NCBI RefSeq assembly: GCF_031143425.1
Contig: NC_090446.1
Coordinates: 655,857,717-655,921,716, forward strand
Reading direction: 5' to 3'
From: Pleurodeles waltl
Taxonomy: Eukaryota > Chordata > Amphibia > Caudata > Salamandridae
DNA: 64,000 nt
In this document: one piece after another, positions 56,310-64,000 of the stretch
Position numbering within the stretch: the first letter of the stretch is position 1
Layout: the number at the start of each line of letters is the position of its first letter
The notes under the pieces: generated by a model
What the model was told of the DNA's origin: nothing
The model's input: the letters and a program-made list of their open reading frames with translations, nothing else
Database searches by the model: none
Made by a program: the position numbers and the translations under genes

Positions 56310-56859
56310 CTGTTGATGTGAAACGTACAATGTTACTGGTTGTATTGTGACATCTACCTCCAAAAGTTTGCAGTGACATTTTGAAAATAACTTGTATATA
56401 GTTGATTTGCAGGTTATCCTATTGTGACAAGTACCCAAGCTGTTGATTGTATTGACCTGACATTTGTGAAGCATGGCAATTACATTTAAGTCAAGCAGCT
56501 GCTGAAATGTGCAACTCATTAGCCCTTGGGAGGATGGCCTGAGAATGGCATATTGCCACCTGTGCTGGCAAAACAGTGGCTAGGCAAGATATGTCTTTGG
56601 CCATTTTGAGACCCATTTGATTGTGATGCAGGCAGACCCAGGACATTTTTGTGAATGTGATTGGAATCATCATGTGGTCAGAGCATTGTGAATGTGTCTG
56701 CTGCTGATACCATTTTGGAGATGCATCTTGAGGCTTTTGGGATCACTGTTTTGCATACTAGGTAAGGTGCCCTTCCTTACCTCAATAGTTTCACCTTGGG
56801 TTAACAGACCAAGACGAAGCTAGGTGGCCAGACACATTTCAGAGCTGAGCATGATCTGT

Positions 56860-58965
56860 ATCTTGGTCCCTCCTAGGTGAGTAAACTGGTTTTTGGAGTA
56901 ACTGAAACAGTGCTTCCTTGCCGTTGTAGTCATGTCACTCTCCATTCTACACACACTTGACAGATGGTATCCTCCCAGGTGAGTGCACTTCAATTGAGAG
57001 ATAAATAGATGGAATTGGGGAAGTGAACATTGTTTTTGTGTTTGGAGTTAAGGACATAGGGCCTATTGGGTTTTGCATTCCAGTCACTCCCTCCGGTTCC
57101 ACCCACCTTACAAGTGTTATCCTCCCAGATGAGTAAATGTTATGTGAGAGTTAAGGCACATGAGTATTTTGGCATGAGATCACTGAGCTTGTGTTTGGAG
57201 TGGGAGACACAGAGCCTCCAGGTCTTAGCAGCCATGTCATGCCCTCTACTTCATACACTTGATAACTGTCACCCTCATAGGTGAGTACACTTCATTTGGG
57301 ACTTCATAAAGAATGATATTTGGAGAAATTAACACTGGACTGTTGTTTGGAGCTGGTGAAACAGTGTCTCCTGGGAGTTGCAGTCAGATAACTCCTTCTA
57401 CTACACACACTATATGAAATGTTCTCCTCCCAGGTGAGTACACTTCAATTGAGAGTTACCAAACAAGTGTATTTGGACAAGTAGACACTGGTCTGATGGT
57501 TGAAGCTGGAGAAACAGTGCCTCCTGGGAGTTGCAGTCAGGTCACTTTCACTACTTCCCAATACCTGGCAAATGTTATCCCAACAGGTGAGAAAACTTCA
57601 TTTGTGAGTTGACAAACAGGGGTATTTGGACAAGGGAACACTGTGCTGGTGTTTTGCGTTACTGAAAACAGTGCCTCCTGGCCTTAGCAGTCATGTCACT
57701 CCTTCTACTTCACATACTTGATACATTTTATCCCCCCCAGATGAGCACACTTCATTTGTAAACTACCAAGCAAGGGTATTTAGAGAAGAGAACACTGTTT
57801 TGGTGTTTGGAGTGACAGTAACAGAGCCTCCTGGGAGTTGCAGTCATGTCACCCTCTGTAGTACACACACTAGACAAATGGTATCCTCCCAGCTGGGTAC
57901 ACTTCATGTGGGAGTTACCACAAAGGCATCTTTGGAGAAGAGGACACTGGGCTGACTGAGTGGAGTAATAGTAAGAGCGGCTCCTGGGTTTTACAGTCAT
58001 GTATCTCCCTGTACTATACTCACCATACAAATGGTATCTCCCCAGGTGAGTATACTTCATTTGTGAGTTGACAAACAGGGGTATATGGGCAAGTGACACC
58101 TGTGCTGGGTTTTGGAGTGACAGACACAGGGCCTGCTGTGAGTTGCAGTCATGTCACCCTCTCTAGTACACACACTATACAAATATTATCCTCCCAGGTA
58201 AGCTCACTTCATGTGTGAGTTAACACACAGAGTTCTTTGGAGAAGAGGATACTGGGTTGGCTGAGTGGAGTAACAGTAACAGTGCATCCCGGCCTTAGCA
58301 GTTATGCAGCTCCCTGTACTACACACACTATACAAATTGTATCTTCCCAGGTGAGTATACTTCATTTGTGAGTTGCAAACAGTGGTGTATGGGCAGGCGA
58401 CCACTGTGCTGGTGTTTGAAGTGACATATACAGGGCCTGCTGAGAGTTATAGTCATGTCACTCTCTCTAGTACACACACTATACAAATGTTATCCTCCCA
58501 GGTGGGTACACTTCATGTGTGAGTTACCACTTAGGGGTCTTTGGAGAAGAGGGTATTAGGCTGGCTGAGTGGAGTAACAGTAACAGTGCCTCCTGGCTTT
58601 AGCAGTAATGTAACCCCTGGTGCTACACACACTATACAAATGGTGTTTTTCCGGGAGAGTATACTTCATTTGTGAGTTGACAAATAGGCGTATATGGGCA
58701 AGTGACTACTGTGCTGGTGTTTCGAGTTACAGATCAGGGCCTGCTGTGGGTTGCAGTCACGTAGTTCTCTCTAGTAAACACATTATACAAATGTTATCCT
58801 CTCAGGTGAACACACTTTAATTGGGAGTTTCCAAATTGGACAAGTGAACACTGGGCTGGTGTGTGGAGTGACAGTACAGGTGGTAAAAGGTGAGCTGGGG
58901 GCATGCGTGACATTGCATTTTGGTGAAATGTTTAGTGTTGTAACTTATCAGACTCCACTCCCCCA
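56860..58965. repeat. 153-bp satellite array inside the Harbinger element
   Basis: A conserved word of the type ATCCTCCCAGGTGAGTACAC recurs near 56869, 56971, 57121, 57273, 57426, 57579, 57732, 57885, 58038, 58190, 58343, 58494, 58646 and 58799, that is every 150-153 bp after a shorter first unit. Other shared words are CTTCATTTGTGAGTT, GGAGAAGAGGACACTGGGCT and GTAACAGTGCCTCCTGG. From 57885 units alternate between two types, giving a 305-bp higher-order period. Confidence 0.95.
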
Positions 58966-59327
58966 GGTATTCCTGTCAAGCCCTCGGGATGCAGGATGGC
59001 CAAGACATTTTCCTCTCAGGGAAAGAGATGTAATGGGGCACTGGGAGGGCCACCACCAGCCTGCTCGGCCTGCAGCTGGTGCCTCGAGACCAGGGAATGA
59101 ACCTTGTCCCTGAGTTTGTACCACCTCTTTCTAATGTCCTCCTTTGTGCGCAGGGTGGTACCTACAGCATTGACTCTGTTGACTATCCTGTCCCACGTTT
59201 CCATTTTCCTACTGAGAGGAGTATGCTGGAATTGTGCTCCAAACAATTGTGGCTCTACTCTTATGATTTCATCCACCATGACTTACAGATCATCCTCATA
59301 AAAACATGGATTTTTAGAATGGGGCAT
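58936..59327 (-). pseudogene. Myb/SANT-like Harbinger protein, first exon
   Basis: The minus-strand ATG at 59325-59327 opens a frame with the typical layout. An acidic start leads into a Myb/SANT-like triple helix: a VDEIIRVEPQLFG helix, then ETWDRIVNRVNAVG with the key tryptophan, then RTKEDIRKRWYKLRDKV with the recognition-helix W. A glycine-proline linker and a VLAILHPEGLTGIPGG block follow. A TAA at 59283-59285 interrupts the N-terminus and a TGA at about 59016 the linker. Family knowledge: this protein accompanies the PIF/Harbinger transposase and helps it bind DNA and enter the nucleus. Confidence 0.82.
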
Positions 59328-59837
59328 GGTGGAATAAAAAAAAAAATGTGACAGTGATTTACTAAAGATGGGAAGTACAAAATGGTGTAACTGGAGAAAA
59401 GTGTGTGCTCGGTGTGAAAAGAAATGGTGAGAAAAAAGTGGTGCCTAGTATGTGTGCTGCTGTGTTGAATTAGTTCTGGCTTCTGTGTGTTGCATTGGTG
59501 GTGCAGAGGATTTTGGTGTGTGAAGGGGCGTGTTTTATAGTGTCCTTTGAAGGTGTGTCCAGTGTGGCAATGTGTGTCAGCTGTGATGTTTTCAAAGCTA
59601 TCCAATATGCAGTTGTGTATTACTTTGTTGACCGTGGACCACCGTGGTTCGGACTGCCATTGGCTGACTGCCTTGGGTGACCGCCACTGTGACTTTGAGC
59701 TTGTAATACGGTCAGTGGTTGGTCACTGTGCTCTCAGGGCTGGAGGTCCTCTTTTCGGGCCTCTACGCTGATGACAGTCTGCCTTTTTTTGGAGGGTGGT
59801 CTTTTTAGGACCGCCAACATGGGGGTTTGGTGGTCCA

Positions 59838-59861
59838 ACCACCAAACTCGTAATGAGGCCC
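59838..59861 (-). repeat. Harbinger right terminal inverted repeat
   Basis: CACCAAACTCGTAATGAGGCCC, complement GGGCCTCATTACGAGTTTGG, is the end of the Myb-carrying element. The partner end at the window's right (about 62996) has CACGAGTTTGGCGG. The palindrome-chain copy B uses GGGCCTAATTGTGAGTTTGG, so the ends are related. Confidence 0.7.
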
Positions 59862-60417
59862 ATAGTGTTGCTTGTTTTTAAAAAATATATAGTTAAATGT
59901 ATTGCTTTTCATTTTTTTCACTAGCATGTCATTTTGTGTTTTTGTACAGTGTTTCAGTAATATATCACTACGCTATGTTAAATTGTTTGATGTTAGTTTT
60001 ATTTTGGTGATTAACTGTTATGTTCATGTATTTTTAGGAATGTAATGTGTATTGCGGGTGGGATTTTAAAAAAGTTATTTACATTTTTTTGTCTATGAAA
60101 CCATTCAATGACACTTGGAGTTTACTTTTTTTTAAACTAAATCAGTTTTGATTTGTAATAAACCAATGTTTTTTCTTAGATTGTGCTTTTTTTTTTATTC
60201 CTTTTCTTATAACTCTTTTTTGTTTTATTTTTATGGAACCTAGATACGTTGGAATGCTTCAAGCGATTTTGATCTGATGTGTTATATTTTTGCATGTTGG
60301 GCAATTTTTGGATTCACTTATGTGATTTTTTGGTGGATTACTATTTTTTTAATATGTGTAGAAAAAGAAAGATCTGCAGCTACAGAACATTTTTCTTTTA
60401 TTTTTTTTAGGTATGAC
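59862..60417. other. AT-rich stretch with no recognised feature
   Basis: T-rich with TTTTTTTTTT runs. No coding or repeat family is evident. Confidence 0.5.
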
Positions 60418-61137
60418 GGGCCAGATGTATCATCACAGCCCTTTGCGATTCGGAAATAGCGATTTTTAAGAAATTTGCTATTTCCGAGTAGCAAAGTGCC
60501 ATGTATCACATTTGCGAATCAGTAATAGTGATTTCTTAAAAATCGCAAATGCTATTACCGAATCGCAAATTGCGATACCGGCCCCATTCGCACCTATGGG
60601 CCTGTTGGCCCATATCTGCAAATTTTTTGCATTTCCAAAATTGCGATTTCTGAATCAGAAATCACAATTTTGGAAATGCAAAACCCCAGGGTGCTGGGGG
60701 GGCTAAGGCCCCCTCTGCTGCACCCCAAAAGTTTTTGGGGGAACGTGTAAGGTGCACACATGCCAAAAGGGCATGTGTGCTTTACATGTACAATTTAAAA
60801 ATGCATTTTAAATGCATTTTTTAATTTTGCACATGCTTACCACTAAGTTCAACTTGGTGGTAATTAGCGATTCCTAAATGCAAAAATCGCATTTAGGAAT
60901 GGCTACATACATGTGCTAAGAAATCGCAAATAAGGAATCCTTATTTGTGATTTCTAATTTAGAGAGTCGCAATTTGCGACTCTCTAAACAGGGTCGCAAT
61001 TTTAAGGAATCGCTATTTTAGCTATTCCTTAAAATTGCGTTCAGAATGTATTTCATACATTCTGAAATGGCATTTTGCATTCGCAAACAGGCATTCGCAC
61101 CGTTTGCGAATGCAAAATGCTTTCATACCTCTGGCCC
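60418..61137. mobile_element. Palindrome-chain element, GGGCCAGATGTA family (copy 2)
   Basis: Ends GGGCCAGATGTATCA and the complement of TTTCATACCTCTGGCCC bound 720 bp. Consecutive palindromes include ATTCGGAAATAGCGATTTTT-like arms, TTGCATTTCCAAAATTGCGATTTCTGA with its complement (60628-60684), CCTAAATGC..GCATTTAGG, GAGAGTCGCAATTTGCGACTCTC, TTAAGGAATCGCTATTTTAGC with its partner, and GCATTCGCAAAC..GTTTGCGAATGC. It is AT-richer than the 26 and 53 kb family. Flanks are GAC and GAA. Confidence 0.85.
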
Positions 61138-62993
61138 GAAATGTGATATTATACTGCTTATGCCAAATGTATGTGATTGTTTTGTGGAATTGTTTGGCTT
61201 ATTTGTTGTAATTATTGTGTGTGATATATTGAGTCTTTTTTAAAGTATTTTAGGCGGTGGTGACTACATTTTTTTTTAAAGTTATATTTTTTATTATTTC
61301 TGTCTTTAGTAACATTGTGATTTTAAATAATTGTCCGACTGATCTAATATATATATATTTATTTATTTTAATAATTAAGAGATTGTTTTAGAGTCTGCCA
61401 TGTTTTTTGTGGATTTTGGTAGGTTAACATTTATTTTATAAATTTCCCTTCCTATTTTTCTGTCAAAGGTAAATTGGCTGTTTGTGGAATATTCTATGCC
61501 TAATGCAGATTTTTGGAGATGTCTCTATATACTTTGATTGAAATGATAATAATAGACTTGCACAGCTGTGTGAGGGTATATTTTTTGAATGATTTGAATC
61601 ATGGCTTGTCAAAGTCTATGATTATCTTTTAGGACCAGAAGTTACTTGGTTTACGTTTTCCATGGTTTAAAAGCTCTTAGTAAGTGCTGCTTTGTTTATT
61701 TTGTGGTAGGGCCTATGTAAAAGGGATATTTCTATTTTTATATTAACCATGTATGGTGTACATTTGAGTGGATTGTTTGGGCCACATTTTGAAGGCCCCA
61801 TCCATCATCCAGGTTTGACATTGGCTAAGTTTCATTAAGTTGTTTGCTGTAGAGAATATTAGGATTGATTTCTCATTATTTAGGTTGTCATTTAAAAAGA
61901 AAAGTTCCTCATTATGTGTAATTGTTAATTGGTCAGGTATGTCTATGTATTGATATCTCCAGGGACAGATGTGGTATTGCTGGTGACTTCTTTAGTTTGT
62001 GCAATTAAATGGTTTAAAGTGGGGATAGGTAGTAGTTGCCCAGAGAAGTGTTGAATTACTCTAGTTAGTATATCTTTCAGGCTTGTTTTTGGGGTTCCTG
62101 GGAGCTGGTGCTTGCCTCTCTTATATTCTGGAATATTTTTCTTTCTTTTACTTCTGTCACATTTGGGTTGTGGTTGTGCTCTCTTTTCTGAATTAGATGA
62201 TCTTGTGTAGTTGCCCTCCCAAAGCATGCAATAGAATAATATATAGTACGTCTCCAGTGTATAGGTCTCTGATTATGCACATTCTTGGCTGTAGGTTTGG
62301 CCATATGAGTTAGTAACTGCTTTCGTTTCTGTGAAATGATAAATTCGGTGGCCTCTGTCATTGTATCTGTAAGTAGTGTAATAGTATAAACATACATTAT
62401 ATTTCAACTTGTGGTAATTTGAAACTAACATGTTAAAAATACAGTTACTTCTATTTCGTATCCATACATATATGTTCTGTTGAAATGTTTCACTCAGTTG
62501 TGCAGTGTTTTCGCTGGGGATGTTCTAATGTGGAGCAGTTGCTTTCTTTTCCATTGAATTAAAAAAAAAGAAAAAAAAATTACATTTAATTTTAAATGGT
62601 ACTTTATTGGCAGTTTGTAGAGGTTGAGGTTATTAGGTTTATTTTTGCTCACTATTTGGGTGAGTTTATAATTTGGTATTTTTTTTTATAGACTTGTTTT
62701 CTTATATCTTTTTGCTGATTTTCAATAGTTATTTAGCAGTTTATCGGTTTTCAAGTTGTAGATTTTTTTTCTTTTTGGAAGTCTTTATAAAGAAGAAAAG
62801 AGTTGGAAAGTGTGTTAATATTTATTTAATACTTTACATTTTTAAGTTTTATAACAAGTATGTTTTAGTTTGAATATAAGTATTATATACTTGGCTATAT
62901 AGCTGTTGAGATGTATATATTTCTTTCGAATGGGTTGTTGAAAGAATCTGGAAGAGTGTCCTCATCTTGCAATGTTTTTCATTTTTTACGTAT
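61138..62993. other. AT-rich stretch with no recognised feature
   Basis: T- and A-runs (for example 62560-62580), short ATATATAT at about 61351, and domain-free short frames. No transposon ends were identified. Confidence 0.5.
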
Positions 62994-63036
62994 TTACATG
63001 CTGATCACGAGTTTGGCGGTCCCATGACCACACACA

Positions 63037-63570
63037 GGTCCTCATTATGACCTTGGCGGGCGGCTTTAGCCCCGCGCCAAGATCTGACTGCCGTGCGGCC
63101 GCCAATGCGGTCGCACTCCCGCCGCGGTCATTATGAGATCCCTGCTGGAGCTGGCGGTGTTGCGGCCGTGCGACGGGTGCAGTTGCACCTGTCGCTCGTT
63201 TCACTGTCTGCATAGCAGACAGTGAAATGCTGCATGGGGCCCTGTCAGGGGGCCCCTGCACTGCCCATGCCAGTGGCATGGGCAGTGCCACCCCGTACCC
63301 TGTACCGCCAGCCTTTCCTGTCGGTTCAAACCGGCAGGAAAAGGCTGGCGGTCGGGGACTCGTAATCCCCTGGGCAGCACTGCAAGCAGTGCTGCGCAGG
63401 TGGATTATCCCCACCTGGGCAAATGTGGAGGGAAACCGCCGGCCCCGGCGGTGCGACCGAGGCGCTTCCGCCGCGGTCAAAATTCCCAAGATTGCACCGC
63501 CAGCCTGTTGGCGGTGCAATTGTCAAAACAGCCCTGGCGGTCTTTAACCTCCAGGGTTGTAATGACCCCC
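63037..63570. mobile_element. Palindrome-chain element (copy D, inverted) with ACA target duplication
   Basis: Ends GGTCCTCATTATGACC and GGTTGTAATGACCCCC are inverted repeats, and ACA is duplicated at 63034-63036 and 63571-63573. Palindromes of the copy A/C family occur in reverse order: GCGACGGGTGC with its partner (about 63167-63192), TTTCACTGTCTGC with its partner (about 63199-63228), GCACTGCCCATGCC with its partner (63256-63287), CCGCCAGCC..AAACCGGCAGG-type pair (63305-63353), GCACCGCCAGCC with its partner and CCCTGG..CCAGGG. Some outer arms have decayed. Confidence 0.88.
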
Positions 63571-63816
63571 ACAGTCTGGCGGTCGAGGAAATAGGAGTCT
63601 GCCAGCGGGCCGCCGCAACCGCCAGGCTACACAAATTGCTGCGGTCTTCTGGACGCACAAACAAGCCGGTGGAGACCATGTTAACATGGACCTATTGCAA
63701 GGTTGCACACCCTCAATGTGACCGCCGAGGTCCAGCCACCACAGATCAGCAGGCAGGGGCAAGCACTACAAAGGGAGACACTCACCTGCACACAGCAATA
63801 CCCGTCCGGAGCCACC

Positions 63817-63903
63817 ATGGAGCCATTCCTAAACGTCATGCCACTGCTCCTGTTCGCCAAAAGACAAGGGATACAATGCAGATGTGGAAGACACCAACCA
63901 TAG
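63817..63903 (+). CDS. Possible start of a Harbinger transposase or accessory ORF
   Basis: GCCACCATGG around 63817 is a full Kozak match and opens 28 codons (MEPFLNVMPLLLFAKRQG then a cysteine pair) ending at TAG 63901-63903, followed directly by GTACAA, a weak donor site. The position inside the Harbinger-like element, after its subterminal region, is where a first coding exon would lie. The residues are not enough to name a domain. It may be an unrelated short frame. Confidence 0.25.
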   Translation: MEPFLNVMPLLLFAKRQGIQCRCGRHQP

Positions 63904-64000
63904 GTACAAACACCTACCTGTATTATTAACAAGAGTAACAAAATTGTAAAGGAACTTAAAAACTTATAAGGGGGAAATGCCAAGGATAGCAGCTATACCT

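Larger units (their letters stand above)
55504..59861 (-). mobile_element. Harbinger-type DNA transposon carrying a Myb-like gene (left end not found)
   Basis: The right end is the complement of GGGCCTCATTACGAG (ending at 59861) with short subterminal palindromes such as GGTGGTCCAACCACC. Inside, on the minus strand, lies a Myb/SANT-like gene of the kind found beside the transposase in PIF/Harbinger elements. A satellite array sits in its presumed intron. No transposase was found in the window part. ATA follows the right end. The left boundary is unclear. Confidence 0.75.
62994..64000 (+). mobile_element. Left end of a Harbinger-like element, runs off the window
   Basis: CACGAGTTTGGCGGTCC at about 63007 matches the inner part of the Harbinger terminal repeat (GGGCCTCATTACGAGTTTGG), with the outermost bases degraded (TGCTGAT). 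Subterminal GGCGGTC motifs and GC-rich non-coding DNA follow to about 63800. A palindrome-chain element is inserted at 63037-63570. The rest lies outside the window. Confidence 0.5.

Noticed and set aside
57752..58099. Minus-strand frame with repeated Y-T-H-L-G-x-Y-H-L residues
   Set aside because: The repetition follows from the 153-bp satellite period, which is a multiple of three. Stops end the frame in neighbouring units.
56184..58820. Calling the satellite region an exon of the Myb-like gene
   Set aside because: It falls between the two Myb-like coding blocks, is tandemly repeated and full of stops in the gene's frame. It is better explained as intronic.

Overview
This window reads as intergenic or intronic DNA from a very large, repeat-saturated vertebrate genome. 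A salamandrid newt (Pleurodeles-like) is the best guess. The reasons are low coding density, every protein-like remnant belonging to a transposon, Mag-type and K02A2.6-type Gypsy elements side by side with L2, L1 and Penelope-like elements, and above all abundant Harbinger-type DNA elements including one with a Myb/SANT-like gene, a lineage reported as expanded in Pleurodeles waltl. The species is an inference. I found no convincing host protein-coding gene, tRNA, rRNA or CRISPR array.

Layout. 0.13-7.36 kb: a near-complete but decayed Gypsy LTR retrotransposon with both LTRs, target-site duplication, primer-binding site and gag-pol remnants, and an unusually long 2.5 kb leader that may hold a nested exon-like insertion. 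7.4-15.4 kb: mostly unassigned sequence with one small palindromic MITE, microsatellites and a CG-rich, homeodomain-motif-rich stretch at 14.0-15.0 kb that looks unlike the transposons. 15.4-17.9 kb: an L2-type LINE on the minus strand, split by a 0.9 kb MITE. 18-24.5 kb: LTR and LINE fragments, small tandem repeats, MITEs and a CG-rich promoter-like patch at 23.6-23.9 kb. 24.6-27.1 kb: a 2.5 kb solo LTR interrupted by an element made of consecutive palindromes. 27.8-40.6 kb: MITEs, a degenerate short satellite, a LINE tail, a second palindrome-chain element and a second copy of the long LTR (opposite strand) inserted into an older repeat. 40.6-44.7 kb: a Penelope-like element and an L1-type LINE fragment, both minus strand and abutting. 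47.2-50.3 kb: a doubly deleted Gypsy element. 50.5-54.1 kb: palindrome-chain elements and an LTR-like block with clustered heat-shock-element motifs. 55.5-59.9 kb: a Harbinger element with a broken Myb-like gene on the minus strand and a 153-bp satellite in its presumed intron. 60.4-64 kb: another palindrome-chain element, AT-rich DNA, and the left end of a further Harbinger-like element running off the window.

The most striking pattern is the family of 0.5-0.7 kb palindrome-chain elements. Each is a string of about a dozen short, mutually different palindromes. Four copies share the same palindromes (in order or in reverse order), and between copies the two arms of a palindrome change together, so pairing is kept while sequence drifts. 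Several copies have 3-bp target duplications (TTT, TGT, ACA, with ATA for a related MITE) and GGGCC/GGGGT-type ends, which ties them to PIF/Harbinger mobilisation.
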